Positions 1 through 8,583 of a DNA stretch of 20,400 bases are shown here, piece by piece (positions within the stretch are counted from its first letter, which is position 1; every line of letters starts with the position of its first letter). The stretch is from Campylobacterales bacterium. Its GTDB lineage: Bacteria; Campylobacterota; Campylobacteria; Campylobacterales; Sulfurovaceae. The notes under the pieces are model-generated. The model searched no databases. It was not told where the DNA came from and saw only the letters and a list, made by a program, of their open reading frames with translations. The DNA lies in the NCBI GenBank assembly GCA_014763905.1, contig JACXUN010000003.1:1-20400 (forward strand), written 5' to 3'. Both the position numbers and the translations under genes were made by a program.

Positions 1-38
1 ACCTCCAATAGGGTAAAAGCCCGTCTCGTCATCTGCAT
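1..38 (-). CDS. Type II secretion pseudopilin, N-terminal fragment (gene continues past the left edge)
   Basis: Reading leftward from 38, an ATG overlaps the TGA stop of gspE by one base (TGATG). It opens a frame encoding M-Q-M-T-R-R-A-F-T-L-L-E, after which the window ends. This is a class III prepilin signal: a short basic leader, then a cleavage site with Ala at -1 and Phe at +1, Glu at +5 of the mature protein, and the start of a hydrophobic helix. The tight overlap shows it is the next gene of the gsp operon. It is probably a minor pseudopilin (GspI- or GspJ-like), but the subtype cannot be told from 12 residues. Confidence 0.8.
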   Translation of the reverse strand, partial: MQMTRRAFTLLE

Positions 39-1555
39 CAATCTTCCATAATTCCGATACGTACTGCCTCTTCGTAGGAGGTCTCTCCGGCGATGAGCAT
101 CTCTTTGAGTTTGTCGGCGATGCTCTTCATCCCTCGTCGCTTCATCTCTAGGCGAATTTGGTGGTCGTTGTAGCCGTCTTTCATCATCTGTTTGACATCA
201 TCATTCATGATAAACAGCTCACCGACCGCACGCCGTCCCGTATATCCGGTAAAATCACACGCTTTACAACCGACAGCTTGATAGTAGATCGCATCTTGCG
301 GCAGTTGCAGCTCTTCCATCACGACTGGAGCCAGTTTGGTTGGTTTTTTACAGGTCGGACAGAGCTGTCGGGTAAGCCGCTGAGCCAATACACCCAGCAG
401 GGTCGAGGCGATCAAAAACTCTTCGATTCCCATATCCATCAGACGGCTGAGTGCCGAAGTGGCATCGTTGGTGTGGAGTGTCGAGAGCATCAAGTGTCCA
501 GTGAGAGCTGAACGCAGAGCGATATCGGCGGTCTCACTGTCTCGAATCTCCCCGACCATGATGATATCGGGGTCTTGTCTCAGGATCGAACGCAGTCCCG
601 CCGCAAAGGTGAGTCCCACTTTAGCGTTGACCTGAATCTGATTGACATTTTCGGCGTTGTACTCCACCGGATCTTCGATGGTGATGATGTTTTTGTCCGG
701 TGTGGCGATATGCTGTAGGCAGGCGTGCAGGGTGGTTGATTTACCTGAACCGGTCGGACCGGTGACCAGCAGCATCCCGTGCGGGTGGGTGAGGAGCTTA
801 TTGAGGTCTTTGGTTAGATCGTCGGAGAAACCGAGACTCTTCAGCGTCGGGATATGTTCACTCTGCATCAACATCCGCATAACGACTCGCTCACCGTAAT
901 AGGTCGGCAGTACCGAGACCCGGATATCGAGGCTTTTTCCGGCGATTCTGACTTGGGTACGACCATCCTGAGGTACCCGTTTTTCGGAGATGTCGAGGTT
1001 GGAGATAACTTTGATCCGCGAGATGACCAGTCCGGTGATGGTCTTGTCGATATCGAGATGCTTTTTGAGGGTTCCGTCGATTCGTAGGCGTACCTCTCCT
1101 TTTTTCTCTAAGGTTTCGATATGAATATCACTCGCCCCCTTTTTAATCGCTTGGAAGAAGAGGGAGTTGACCAGTTTGATCACCGGAGCCGACTCTTCGT
1201 TAGAGAGAAGGTCTTGTGAGTTACGGATAAAATCAAGCAGGTCAGCTTCCACTTCGATAATGTCGTCGCTGCTCTCTGTGGTCAAGGCATCAAAATCACT
1301 GCCGGTTTTGATCTCCAAAAATTTATTGCTCAACCGTTCAAAACTTTCTTCATCCACCTCCACAATGGGATAGTCGATATCGAGTTTGCAGAGATAGTTG
1401 AGAGCCGGAGCCAAACTTTTTCGCTCGACGATAATACACGGCTTCTCATGTACATAAGCGAAAAGCAGATGGTGTTTCATCGCCAGTTTATTATTGATCT
1501 CTTCACTCCATATCGGCTCTAAGTCGACATTTTCAATAAAGGGTAACTGCATCAT
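38..1555 (-). CDS. gspE: Type II secretion ATPase GspE
   Basis: Cytoplasmic hexameric ATPase that powers pseudopilus assembly, docking to the inner-membrane platform through GspL. The 505 residues match the family's usual length. Visible motifs are the Walker A box GPTGSGKST at residues 266-274, an Asp box near DIHIE (143-147), Walker B in IIMVGEIRD (331-339), a His box in LTGHLMLSTLHTNDA (351-365), and a zinc-binding pair CPTC (399-402) and CKAC (430-433). The four-cysteine module is typical of GspE/PilB and absent from PilT retraction ATPases. The start is a double ATG (MM) ten bases after the gspD stop, and no strong Shine-Dalgarno is seen. Its stop overlaps the start of the next pseudopilin. 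Only the GspE/PilB subtype needs context, and the gspC/D/K/L/M neighbours settle it as GspE. Confidence 0.96.
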   Translation of the reverse strand: MMQLPFIENVDLEPIWSEEINNKLAMKHHLLFAYVHEKPCIIVERKSLAPALNYLCKLDIDYPIVEVDEESFERLSNKFLEIKTGSDFDALTTESSDDIIEVEADLLDFIRNSQDLLSNEESAPVIKLVNSLFFQAIKKGASDIHIETLEKKGEVRLRIDGTLKKHLDIDKTITGLVISRIKVISNLDISEKRVPQDGRTQVRIAGKSLDIRVSVLPTYYGERVVMRMLMQSEHIPTLKSLGFSDDLTKDLNKLLTHPHGMLLVTGPTGSGKSTTLHACLQHIATPDKNIITIEDPVEYNAENVNQIQVNAKVGLTFAAGLRSILRQDPDIIMVGEIRDSETADIALRSALTGHLMLSTLHTNDATSALSRLMDMGIEEFLIASTLLGVLAQRLTRQLCPTCKKPTKLAPVVMEELQLPQDAIYYQAVGCKACDFTGYTGRRAVGELFIMNDDVKQMMKDGYNDHQIRLEMKRRGMKSIADKLKEMLIAGETSYEEAVRIGIMED

Positions 1556-1564
1556 AACTCAGCC

Positions 1565-3838
1565 CTACTCATTGATAAAGGTGGTGTTCTCGTTATACTC
1601 GATGCCGGTATTGAGCTGATCCAGATCGATCGGTCTGTTTTGTTGATTGATGGTTTCGAGTATCGATTCACTACGCATGGTCTCACCGCTTGAAGCCGGG
1701 ATCGATTTATAGACCGATTCCGTTCCATAACTATTGGATCGAGACTCTACATATCCGGTTGGCTGTTCAATTCTCGGTTGGTAGGTGGTTTCAGCAGCAG
1801 CGACTGCGGGTTGTCTGAATGTCTGGTTTCGCTTAGCGGATTGGGTGGCAAAGGTGACATGGCTTCGATCTTCATCGATCCCCAATCTTCGCTGTTCTAG
1901 CTTATCCAAAACCAGTTTATTGAACTTATCTTGCACCGATTCTAACTCATCAAGGTACTTACGAAGTTTGGCTAAGTCGGTACTCTTGGTGACGATATAC
2001 GGGGTCAGATAAATCACCACGCTGACTTGGCTCTTGGATTCCCCGTTTGAGCTAAAGAGCCGTCCCAAGATCGGGATATCACCCAAGATCGGTATACGGG
2101 TTGAGCTGTCTCCTACCGCACTTTTGGTAAGTCCTCCTAGGATAATGGTTTCGCCATGATTGACGATCGCATTGGTATTGACCGCTCGTTTGGTGGTGGT
2201 CGGTCTATCGGCTGCCGTTCCAGAACCCGGGAGGATATCTTCGATGGTGGTTTCCACTTCGAGGTTGACCTTGTTATCACTGGAGAGACGCGGTTTGACT
2301 TTGAGGGTGATACCGATATCTTCCCGACTGTAGTTATTGAGGACGTTAGAGTTTCCTTGGGTACTCTGTTGCGACTGGGTCAAAATTGACTGAGTTTGAC
2401 CGACATAGATAGAAGATTCTTTGTTATTGGTACTGAGGATCGACGGTTCGGAGAGGATTTGTGCCGCACCGTTCTGTTTGAGCAGGTCAAGCTGTACACC
2501 CATTGAGAAGACCTCTTTGATCCCTTGATTAAACTCAAAAGCCCGTTGATTGGTGGTATAGGCATTTCCATTGTTATCAAATTGGGTGGTGGTATTGTTC
2601 AAGAATCCCAACAATTCACTGGAGATGGCAAGTGGAGCGGCTCCAGCATTTCCGATCATCGAGAAGATACCGTTTGAAGTGATCGATCCACCGTTAAATC
2701 CGTATTTGATACCGATATTTTCGGCTAGGTTGGTATCGACCTCGACGATTTTGGCTTGGATATAGACTTGTGATTTTTCGACATCGAGAGCTCGGATAGT
2801 CTCTCGGATATTTTGAATCTGTGTCTCATTAGCAAGGATGATCAGGGCGTTTCGCTCCAGATCGCTGGCGATGACGGCTTTTTGGACTTTGGCATCGGTG
2901 GGAATGGGTCCTCGTGTCCCTCCTGTCGAAACAGGAGTGGGAGCCGCTGCTGGGGCATCGACCGCATTGACTCCGCCAAGATTTTCAGTCATTTGCGGAA
3001 CCAGTCGGCTGAGTATCTTCTCCATCTCTTCGACATTGGAGTTTTCTAATGGAATGACATACATACGTTGAAAATCACCGGAGGCTTGTCTTGGCATATC
3101 AAGCTGTTGGATGTATTGAGCCATTCGGTTAACGTTTTTGCTGTTTCCGACTAAGATGATCGAGTTACTGCCCAAGTCTTGCATCGTCGAGACCTTTTCA
3201 CTGTCGATATCTTGTGCAAAGAGCGTCTTGGACATGGTTTGGATATTGGGAAAGATATCTTTTACATAGGCATTTTGCAGCGTTATCACTTTACTGATGG
3301 TCGGCGGTCGATTTTCGATTTTATCAATAAGTTGTTTGATCGATTTGAGCGTATGCGGATAGGCGGTGATGGCTAAGAGGTTATCTTTTTTGAACGAGAT
3401 CACCTTCGCACTGTTGTGAAGCAGCGGCTTGATCTTGGTTCGGATAACGGCGGCGTTGTCATTGGTAAGCTGGAAAATGACCGTACGCATGGTTCCGCCT
3501 GTTCCGATACTCTCTTCACGAACCTCCATTCCTTCACCGGCGGCGTCGTTGCTTTTGACCACCTGATAGTATTCGCCTTTATCGACCAATGTCATCTTTT
3601 TACTCTCCAAGATGGCGTTGGCTAGGGGGATCAACTCCTCTTTATCGATCGGGGTATTGGAGACAAAGTTGATCTTTCCTTTGATCTCTCCGTCGACGAG
3701 GATGTTTTTGTTGGTGATTTTGGAGATCATTTTGATAAAATCACCGATCTCCACATTGTCAAAGTTTAGATCAACTTTTTCTGCATAGGCAAGTCCAAAG
3801 GTAAGCAGCAGTCCTAAAGCAATTTTATTCAATTTCAT
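1565..3838 (-). CDS. gspD: Type II secretion outer-membrane secretin GspD
   Basis: Forms the multimeric outer-membrane channel for folded exoproteins. Residues 1-19 are a Sec signal peptide ending AYA. The N0 domain spans about 22-95, followed by N1, N2 and N3 up to about 352. N3 is interrupted by an Ala/Pro/Gly-rich linker around 292-312. The secretin beta-domain lies at about 355-620 and contains the family hallmark IPILGDIPILGRLF (582-595). The last 130 residues are polar, probably an S-domain-like or unstructured tail. No lipobox is present. At 757 residues it is within the GspD range. The start overlaps the gspC stop by 14 bases, so translation is likely coupled. PilQ is unlikely because no AMIN domain is seen and the neighbours are gsp genes. 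Confidence 0.95.
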   Translation of the reverse strand: MKLNKIALGLLLTFGLAYAEKVDLNFDNVEIGDFIKMISKITNKNILVDGEIKGKINFVSNTPIDKEELIPLANAILESKKMTLVDKGEYYQVVKSNDAAGEGMEVREESIGTGGTMRTVIFQLTNDNAAVIRTKIKPLLHNSAKVISFKKDNLLAITAYPHTLKSIKQLIDKIENRPPTISKVITLQNAYVKDIFPNIQTMSKTLFAQDIDSEKVSTMQDLGSNSIILVGNSKNVNRMAQYIQQLDMPRQASGDFQRMYVIPLENSNVEEMEKILSRLVPQMTENLGGVNAVDAPAAAPTPVSTGGTRGPIPTDAKVQKAVIASDLERNALIILANETQIQNIRETIRALDVEKSQVYIQAKIVEVDTNLAENIGIKYGFNGGSITSNGIFSMIGNAGAAPLAISSELLGFLNNTTTQFDNNGNAYTTNQRAFEFNQGIKEVFSMGVQLDLLKQNGAAQILSEPSILSTNNKESSIYVGQTQSILTQSQQSTQGNSNVLNNYSREDIGITLKVKPRLSSDNKVNLEVETTIEDILPGSGTAADRPTTTKRAVNTNAIVNHGETIILGGLTKSAVGDSSTRIPILGDIPILGRLFSSNGESKSQVSVVIYLTPYIVTKSTDLAKLRKYLDELESVQDKFNKLVLDKLEQRRLGIDEDRSHVTFATQSAKRNQTFRQPAVAAAETTYQPRIEQPTGYVESRSNSYGTESVYKSIPASSGETMRSESILETINQQNRPIDLDQLNTGIEYNENTTFINE

Positions 3839-4676
3839 ACTCTAACTCCATCTCTTGATTGTTTCTTTTGATACTTAAGGTTAAATTTTCCACATTGTCC
3901 ATCTCTTTATAGAAAGAGAAAGCCGCATTATAACTGTTGAGGTCTTGACCGTTGATGCCGGTTAAGATATCGCCGCGTTGCAGTCCGAGCTTCTCAAAGT
4001 CACTTCCTTTTTTGATGAAGTTGACTTTGAATCCGCTCAGTTGACCGTTAGGTTTATACTCTCCGATTCCGATATCTTTCCATATCTTATCCATATCTTT
4101 GGTGTAGGAGGTCAAAAGCTCTTTGGAAACCACTTTGCCGGTACCGTCAATATTATCTTTGATCCCCTCGGTCGGGGTATCGTCCGGTTTAGGGATGATA
4201 TCCGAAGCGGTAGATCGAATCGCTTGATTGATCGGTTTGCCCTGTGTTCTTCTGAGTTTCAGTTCAAACTCTTTCTCTCCTTTGGTAAAGATAGCGGAGT
4301 CAGCCGTAGCTGATTTTAGCACAAATCCGTTAATCTCTTCTCCTTTGGACAAGACTTTGCTTTTGCCGGTATATTCGACGGTGACCACCAAAGCATCGGA
4401 TGCATTATAGAGTGCGAGGAGTTTATACCCTTGCATGTTTCCGGCGGTATTACTGGTTTTGGAAACCGGTGCTTTGACCGGAGCGACGGTCGGTGAACTG
4501 CTGGCAAGTTTGATCGGATAGTAGAGGGCTTTACTCTCGGAGGCATTGCTGAACTCGACGCCGCTTTTCGGCAAAAAGAGCAGGGCGATCACCAACCATA
4601 TCACCTTGGCAATCACGATCGAAGTCAAGATAAAGAGTGCTATCGAGAAGAGTTTTTGATTAATAACCTGTTTCAT
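3825..4676 (-). CDS. gspC: Type II secretion protein GspC (PDZ-containing inner-membrane link to GspD)
   Basis: A 283-residue bitopic protein expected to connect the inner-membrane platform to the GspD N0 domain. It has a single hydrophobic segment at about 10-35, then a Pro/Ser/Thr-rich linker and an HR-like beta domain at about 80-150. A PDZ-like C-terminal domain covers about 190-283 and includes FEKLGLQRGDILTGINGQDL, the typical PDZ carboxylate-loop and fold pattern. Length and order fit GspC. The start overlaps the upstream gspN-like gene by 17 bases and the end overlaps gspD by 14, so the gene is embedded in a translationally coupled operon. Presence of the PDZ domain rather than a coiled coil places it with the PDZ-type GspC proteins. 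Confidence 0.88.
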   Translation of the reverse strand: MKQVINQKLFSIALFILTSIVIAKVIWLVIALLFLPKSGVEFSNASESKALYYPIKLASSSPTVAPVKAPVSKTSNTAGNMQGYKLLALYNASDALVVTVEYTGKSKVLSKGEEINGFVLKSATADSAIFTKGEKEFELKLRRTQGKPINQAIRSTASDIIPKPDDTPTEGIKDNIDGTGKVVSKELLTSYTKDMDKIWKDIGIGEYKPNGQLSGFKVNFIKKGSDFEKLGLQRGDILTGINGQDLNSYNAAFSFYKEMDNVENLTLSIKRNNQEMELEYEIE

Positions 4677-5175
4677 AATAGAACCCCTCTGTATCTTTTT
4701 TCAAAAACTTTCTAAAGGCAGTGATCTCTTTGGCATCGGTCAATCGGATCATCAGATGACGCTCGGCTAGGTTGACCGATCCCTCTGCTGCACCGAAAGA
4801 GCCGGCAGTGTTGATCACAACATTCATCGGATTGATCACGCTGTAGGTGGCACTCAGGGTATCGATAGATTCGGGAGCGACATTGTGGATACCTTTGTCA
4901 GTGAGAATCGAATCGACGGTCAAACTGTTATAGAGGAAAAAGAGATTGAGCCGGAGTGAACCGACTTGTGCCATATTGATCCCTTTGACATAGATGTCGG
5001 CATGATTGATTTCGAGTCCGTACCATCGATCGGTGAACTGCTCATTGCTGATAATGATATCTTGTTTGTTAAGCTCTTGCTCCAATAGATAGTAGATCTC
5101 CTCTTTGGGAGCCAAAAGCCAAAGCAGGATCAGGGTGAGGAAAAAGCCTCCGATGATACGTTTTACCAGATGCAT
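4660..5175 (-). CDS. GspN-like type II secretion accessory protein
   Basis: A 171-residue protein with one N-terminal membrane anchor (about 8-22, ending LAPKEE) followed by a periplasmic domain rich in beta-strand pattern. The text YGLEINHADIYVKGI and the later SFGAAEGSVNLAERHLMIRL resemble the repeated beta-strands of GspN and AsmA-like proteins. It sits between gspM and gspC, overlapping both (13 and 17 bases). Some gsp operons carry gspN, although in the classical order gspN lies at the operon end. It is shorter than typical GspN (about 250 residues). Function is inferred from position and weak pattern similarity, so the assignment is moderate. Confidence 0.6.
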   Translation of the reverse strand: MHLVKRIIGGFFLTLILLWLLAPKEEIYYLLEQELNKQDIIISNEQFTDRWYGLEINHADIYVKGINMAQVGSLRLNLFFLYNSLTVDSILTDKGIHNVAPESIDTLSATYSVINPMNVVINTAGSFGAAEGSVNLAERHLMIRLTDAKEITAFRKFLKKDTEGFYYETGY

Positions 5176-5579
5176 GTTAACTCCATTGTAAACTTCTCTT
5201 TACCGCTCTCTTGAATCTGAAGCTGGGTGATCTGTACCGGCGTTTTGAAAAGCTGTTTGGCAATATTGTTGAGATCTTTGACATCGAGATCGCTGTATTT
5301 GGCTACCATTTTTTTGGAACGCTTTTCAAAGGATTGGATTTTGTTCTGAACCACAATGGTTTTGAACTGGTCGGTTGTTTTATCGATATTCTTATCGCTC
5401 CACACCGCTTTGAGATCGACAACTTGGCTGATCTCTTCCATGGTGGTTTGAATCTCTTGCTGTTGATCGGCTACATAGCCTTTGGCAGAGAGTTTATACC
5501 CTAGAGCCAATAGCATAAAGAGAGCCGCCACTAATACCATCAGTTCGTTTCTAAATCGTTTGATCATCATGAGGTTCAT
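5163..5579 (-). CDS. GspM-like inner-membrane platform protein
   Basis: A small 138-residue protein with a short basic cytoplasmic end, one transmembrane helix at about 12-28 (LMVLVAALFMLLALGY), a probable coiled-coil stretch at about 35-95 and a small C-terminal beta/alpha domain. This is the GspM layout, and it directly follows the gspL-like gene, as gspM does in known operons. GspM binds GspL and stabilises the assembly platform. The start is ATG with GGAGA eight bases upstream and overlaps the gspL stop as ATGA. Sequence identity to GspM cannot be judged by eye, so the call rests on topology, size and gene order. Confidence 0.7.
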   Translation of the reverse strand: MNLMMIKRFRNELMVLVAALFMLLALGYKLSAKGYVADQQQEIQTTMEEISQVVDLKAVWSDKNIDKTTDQFKTIVVQNKIQSFEKRSKKMVAKYSDLDVKDLNNIAKQLFKTPVQITQLQIQESGKEKFTMELTCIW

Positions 5580-6511
5580 AGGCTTTTCTCCATGGTAATC
5601 TCTGTTTCCGCATCGACTTTGACCTTGAAATTGGCAGTTTTGGCTCGACTCTCTATCTGTTTGACGGTTGAAGCGTTAGCCGCTTTGATGGTGGCAGTGA
5701 CCTTTTTATCCTGAACGATTAAGCTTTTGAGTTGACTCTGTTGCGAGAGCAGTTTGGATATATCCCAAATCGTATCCCGTTTAAACCGCTCTTTTTGGTC
5801 GATCGGTTGATATTTTTTTAACTCACTGCTACGGATCATAGAAGAACCCAGCTTTGGATTTTCGGCTAAGAGATCAAGCTGTTTCTCTTCCAGTGCAACG
5901 ACGGAGCTTTTGATTCGATTCCCTTCGACAATCAAAGTAATCCCTAACAGCACCAGCAGGGTGGTGAACATCACCGCATATTTGAGAGGGATAACCGAGT
6001 GGAATGAAGTACTCAGTGTCAACCCGTGTTCAAGCGGTGTTTCATTTAATTCGATACGGCTGTAGGTATCTTCACTGCTCATGAGTCGTAAAGGAATGAC
6101 CGTGACAATCCCCTCGATACTCTGGAGAGCTTCATGGCTGCCTAGCTTGATCGGTTGAGTCAAAGAGGATTCCAGCTCTTGGGCGAAATAGACTTTTTGG
6201 ATATGATGAGCCGGGATTCCTTTCTCCTCTAAAAACTGCGTAATCAGATCAAGGTTATAGGCAAAAAAACACCACCCCTCTTCACAGCGATAGGCGTGAA
6301 ATTTGTAGGCAAAGCTATCCTCTAAATAGTCATCGAAGAGAGAAGGGGCGATATGTTTCGCCTGATAACTAAACTTCAAGGCTAAGGTTTCACGTAAAAA
6401 TGTATAAAAGTGCGGAGAGAGGATAATGTCAACATTTTCATTGAGCGTGACAGGTTCCATCTCTTTGTGAACTAACAGTCGTCGTCTGTTAGAGCTTCTC
6501 ATGAAATTCAA
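5576..6511 (-). CDS. GspL-like inner-membrane platform protein (TTG start)
   Basis: A 311-residue bitopic protein with a cytoplasmic region (1-174), one transmembrane helix at about 176-195 (PLKYAVMFTTLLVLLGITLI) and a periplasmic region to the C terminus. GspL normally recruits GspE through its cytoplasmic actin-like domain and pairs with GspM in the periplasm. This one is shorter than the usual ~400 residues, mainly in the cytoplasmic part. The start is probably TTG at 6511: an AAGGAG lies seven bases upstream, whereas the first ATG (6502) is 16 bases from it and has no Shine-Dalgarno of its own. The start lies inside gspK (23-base overlap) and the stop overlaps gspM as ATGA. The call rests on topology and gene order. 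Confidence 0.72.
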   Translation of the reverse strand: MNFMRSSNRRRLLVHKEMEPVTLNENVDIILSPHFYTFLRETLALKFSYQAKHIAPSLFDDYLEDSFAYKFHAYRCEEGWCFFAYNLDLITQFLEEKGIPAHHIQKVYFAQELESSLTQPIKLGSHEALQSIEGIVTVIPLRLMSSEDTYSRIELNETPLEHGLTLSTSFHSVIPLKYAVMFTTLLVLLGITLIVEGNRIKSSVVALEEKQLDLLAENPKLGSSMIRSSELKKYQPIDQKERFKRDTIWDISKLLSQQSQLKSLIVQDKKVTATIKAANASTVKQIESRAKTANFKVKVDAETEITMEKSL

Positions 6512-7460
6512 AGTTTAAACTCCTTCCATCTTTGTAGTCAAAACTGAAACGATAGTGATTACCCCGGTAGGCATAACTCTCTTCACAATGCATCGCATTG
6601 AGTTCTTTGTCGGAGAAGACTTTCGGACTAGGCGGGGTATAGACACCATTATCGGCTAAAAAATCTTTGAGTGACGGTTTACTGTTGGTATCAGGATCGT
6701 TCACCCACTGCTCACGGACGATATCGAGGGGAATCTCAAAGTAGGCAGAGATCACCTCTGCCGTCAGATACTTCCCATCAATAACGCTCTCTTTGTCGAT
6801 ATCACTAAACACAAAATATTGTTCCCAAGGCACTTTCAGAACATTGGGGTCATCATGGTTCAAACGGTACTCAAACAGTATCCGCTCAAACTGCTGTTTG
6901 GAGTGGATACCTCTGGGCGGTTTGATCCGTGGTTCAAAATCGCTATTATACTCTTTGATCCCGGTAATCGCTGAAAAGATCAGCTGCTCCAGCTCATAAG
7001 GCTCTTCAATTCTATACTCTTCAATAATATAGGTCAAAACCTTTCGTGCCGCCTCATACCGTTCCGGTACATTAGGCGAGAACTGTTCATCCAGCCACTG
7101 CATAGGTACACCGCTCATTAAAGGCTGACACTGTAAATTGAGTGAAAAACCGCTTATCTCTTCGTTTAAGATAATCGGACTCGTATATAAAAAATATAAT
7201 GCTTGACTATTGGAGCTACCCTGCTGTCCGCCGGGTGTACCCGCATTTTGCTTCCCACCGGGAAATTGTGTTTTTAAAATATTGGTCGTATTGGTATATA
7301 AAAGATTTGCTTGAATCAAGGATGAGGCTTTACCGGCATCATCATGGGCTTTATCCAAATAGGAGAACGAAACAGCGATGATTGATAAGATCGACGCGAT
7401 AACTAAAAGGGTAATAAAAAGGGCGATACCTTTTTTTGATTCATCCATTATAAAGCTCAA
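6489..7460 (-). CDS. gspK: Type II secretion minor pseudopilin GspK
   Basis: A 323-residue large pseudopilin that caps the pseudopilus tip with GspI and GspJ. The N terminus has basic residues, then KKG followed by IALFITLLVIASILSIIAV. That is a prepilin signal with Gly at -1 but without Glu at +5, the normal exception in GspK. The large alpha-rich insertion at about 80-260 agrees with the GspK-specific domain. The frame opens at TTG (7460), 11 bases downstream of AGGGA. An ATG at 7448 would give a leader of seven residues but has no ribosome-binding site. It is the first gene of the leftward gsp operon and is divergent from gspG. Confidence 0.88.
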   Translation of the reverse strand: MSFIMDESKKGIALFITLLVIASILSIIAVSFSYLDKAHDDAGKASSLIQANLLYTNTTNILKTQFPGGKQNAGTPGGQQGSSNSQALYFLYTSPIILNEEISGFSLNLQCQPLMSGVPMQWLDEQFSPNVPERYEAARKVLTYIIEEYRIEEPYELEQLIFSAITGIKEYNSDFEPRIKPPRGIHSKQQFERILFEYRLNHDDPNVLKVPWEQYFVFSDIDKESVIDGKYLTAEVISAYFEIPLDIVREQWVNDPDTNSKPSLKDFLADNGVYTPPSPKVFSDKELNAMHCEESYAYRGNHYRFSFDYKDGRSLNFEFHEKL

Positions 7461-7512
7461 TTCAAGTAAAATCCCTAATATTATAACTAAAACTAACTAA
7501 GGAATTTTAAAT
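7461..7512. promoter_or_regulatory. Divergent gspK / gspG intergenic regulatory region
   Basis: Fifty-two AT-rich bases separate the two outward-reading gsp operons. A TATTATAA block at about 7479-7486 supplies a TATAAT -10-like hexamer on the minus strand, and a weaker TATAAC on the plus strand. An AAGGA at 7499-7503 serves the ATG at 7513. No clear -35 hexamer is seen on either strand. Shared expression of the two operons is an inference from this arrangement. Confidence 0.45.
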
Positions 7513-8028
7513 ATGACTAATGTTTGTAATCCAAGTTGCAATGAAAAGACAAAATTAAGACAATATAAAACAGAAGATATAATTTTTATGTTTAATAAAA
7601 ATCAGAAAGTAACACAAAAGCGGGCTTTTTCACTCATCGAGCTTTTGGTGGTGATCCTGATTTTGGGTCTTTTGGTTGGATTAGTGGCTCCTAAAGTAAT
7701 CGGTCAGGGCAATGAGGCTCAGCGAAAATTAGCCTGTACCCAGATGGGAGCGGTGAAGCAGGGATTGAAGATGTTTAAGCTGGATAACGGAACCTATCCG
7801 GAGACCGATGAAGGGCTTGAAGCACTCTTGAGCAACCCGGATACCGATAAGTATCCAAACTACTCCGGTTCACCGTATCTTGAAGAAATGCCCAAAGATT
7901 CTTGGAAAACCCCTATTGTTTATATTAAAGAGGGTGATGAGTTTAGACTTATCAGTTTCGGTGCCGACAGAAAAGAGGGCGGTGAAGGTGACGGAAGAGA
8001 TATTGTCTTCCCGGATTGCCAGAAGTAA
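7513..8028 (+). CDS. gspG: Type II secretion major pseudopilin GspG
   Basis: The main pseudopilus subunit. It carries a class III prepilin signal KRAFSLIELLVVILILGLL (Ala at -1, Phe at +1, Glu at +5). The globular domain has LDNGTYPETDEGLEALL, and the C-terminal loop FGADRKEGGEGDGRDIVF provides the Asp residues of the GspG calcium site. The start is uncertain. ATG at 7513 has AAGGA nine bases upstream but gives an unusually long 38-residue leader containing two Cys. ATG at 7588 gives the family-typical 13-residue leader but only a weak ribosome site. The AT-rich composition of 7513-7587 suggests that part may be 5' leader rather than conserved protein. Confidence 0.93.
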   Translation: MTNVCNPSCNEKTKLRQYKTEDIIFMFNKNQKVTQKRAFSLIELLVVILILGLLVGLVAPKVIGQGNEAQRKLACTQMGAVKQGLKMFKLDNGTYPETDEGLEALLSNPDTDKYPNYSGSPYLEEMPKDSWKTPIVYIKEGDEFRLISFGADRKEGGEGDGRDIVFPDCQK

Positions 8029-8034
8029 TCTATT

Positions 8035-8583
8035 ATGACGGCTTCTTTTAGCTCTAATCAGCATAAAGCTTTTACGCTGATAGAGCTGATGATTGTTATT
8101 CTTATTATCTCCTTGATGGGCTTTTTTGTCTTTTCTGAAGTAAAAAAACAGGAAGAGAAAAAAGAGGTCATCGACCCGACCGGTTTGGTCTCTAGTCTGC
8201 GAAAAACATTTGCTAATAACAGTGAATTTGAATTCCTTTGTATACACAAATCTACCGAATGTTATGTGGCTCAGGGAGCAGAGTTGATCTCTTATGCGGG
8301 AACCATCAAGTTAGGTCGTGATTTGGAGTTCTATAGTATGGATGATAATGACCATCTGGTACAGATCGAGGAGTTTGGACGGATCAAGGATGAGAAGGTC
8401 ACGCTGCGTATGCAATTCTATGCCAACGGCAGCAATACTCAGGCAATCCTGGCCAATGATGAGGGAGTTTACTTTATCCCTGCCTATTTTGGAGAGTCCA
8501 AAAAGGTTGAAAGTCTGGATGAAGCCCAAGAGCTTTGGATCAAAGAGGATTTTGATCTGGGTGATTCAGGACGGTACTACTAA
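8035..8583 (+). CDS. Type II secretion minor pseudopilin (GspH-like)
   Basis: A 182-residue pseudopilin with prepilin signal HKAFTLIELMIVILIISLMGFF (Ala12 at -1, Phe13 at +1, Glu at +5). The rest is a globular domain with many short beta strands and two Cys (about 70 and 76) that could form a disulphide. It starts six bases after the gspG stop and ends overlapping the next pseudopilin (TAATG), so the three genes form one transcription unit. Position right after gspG and size suggest GspH. GspJ is an alternative, but the gene order and the further pseudopilin at the left window edge make GspH the better choice. Confidence 0.75.
   Translation: MTASFSSNQHKAFTLIELMIVILIISLMGFFVFSEVKKQEEKKEVIDPTGLVSSLRKTFANNSEFEFLCIHKSTECYVAQGAELISYAGTIKLGRDLEFYSMDDNDHLVQIEEFGRIKDEKVTLRMQFYANGSNTQAILANDEGVYFIPAYFGESKKVESLDEAQELWIKEDFDLGDSGRYY

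Noticed and set aside
158..511. Plus-strand ORFs inside gspE and gspD
   Set aside because: They are antisense to strongly conserved coding regions and show no domain or signal of their own.
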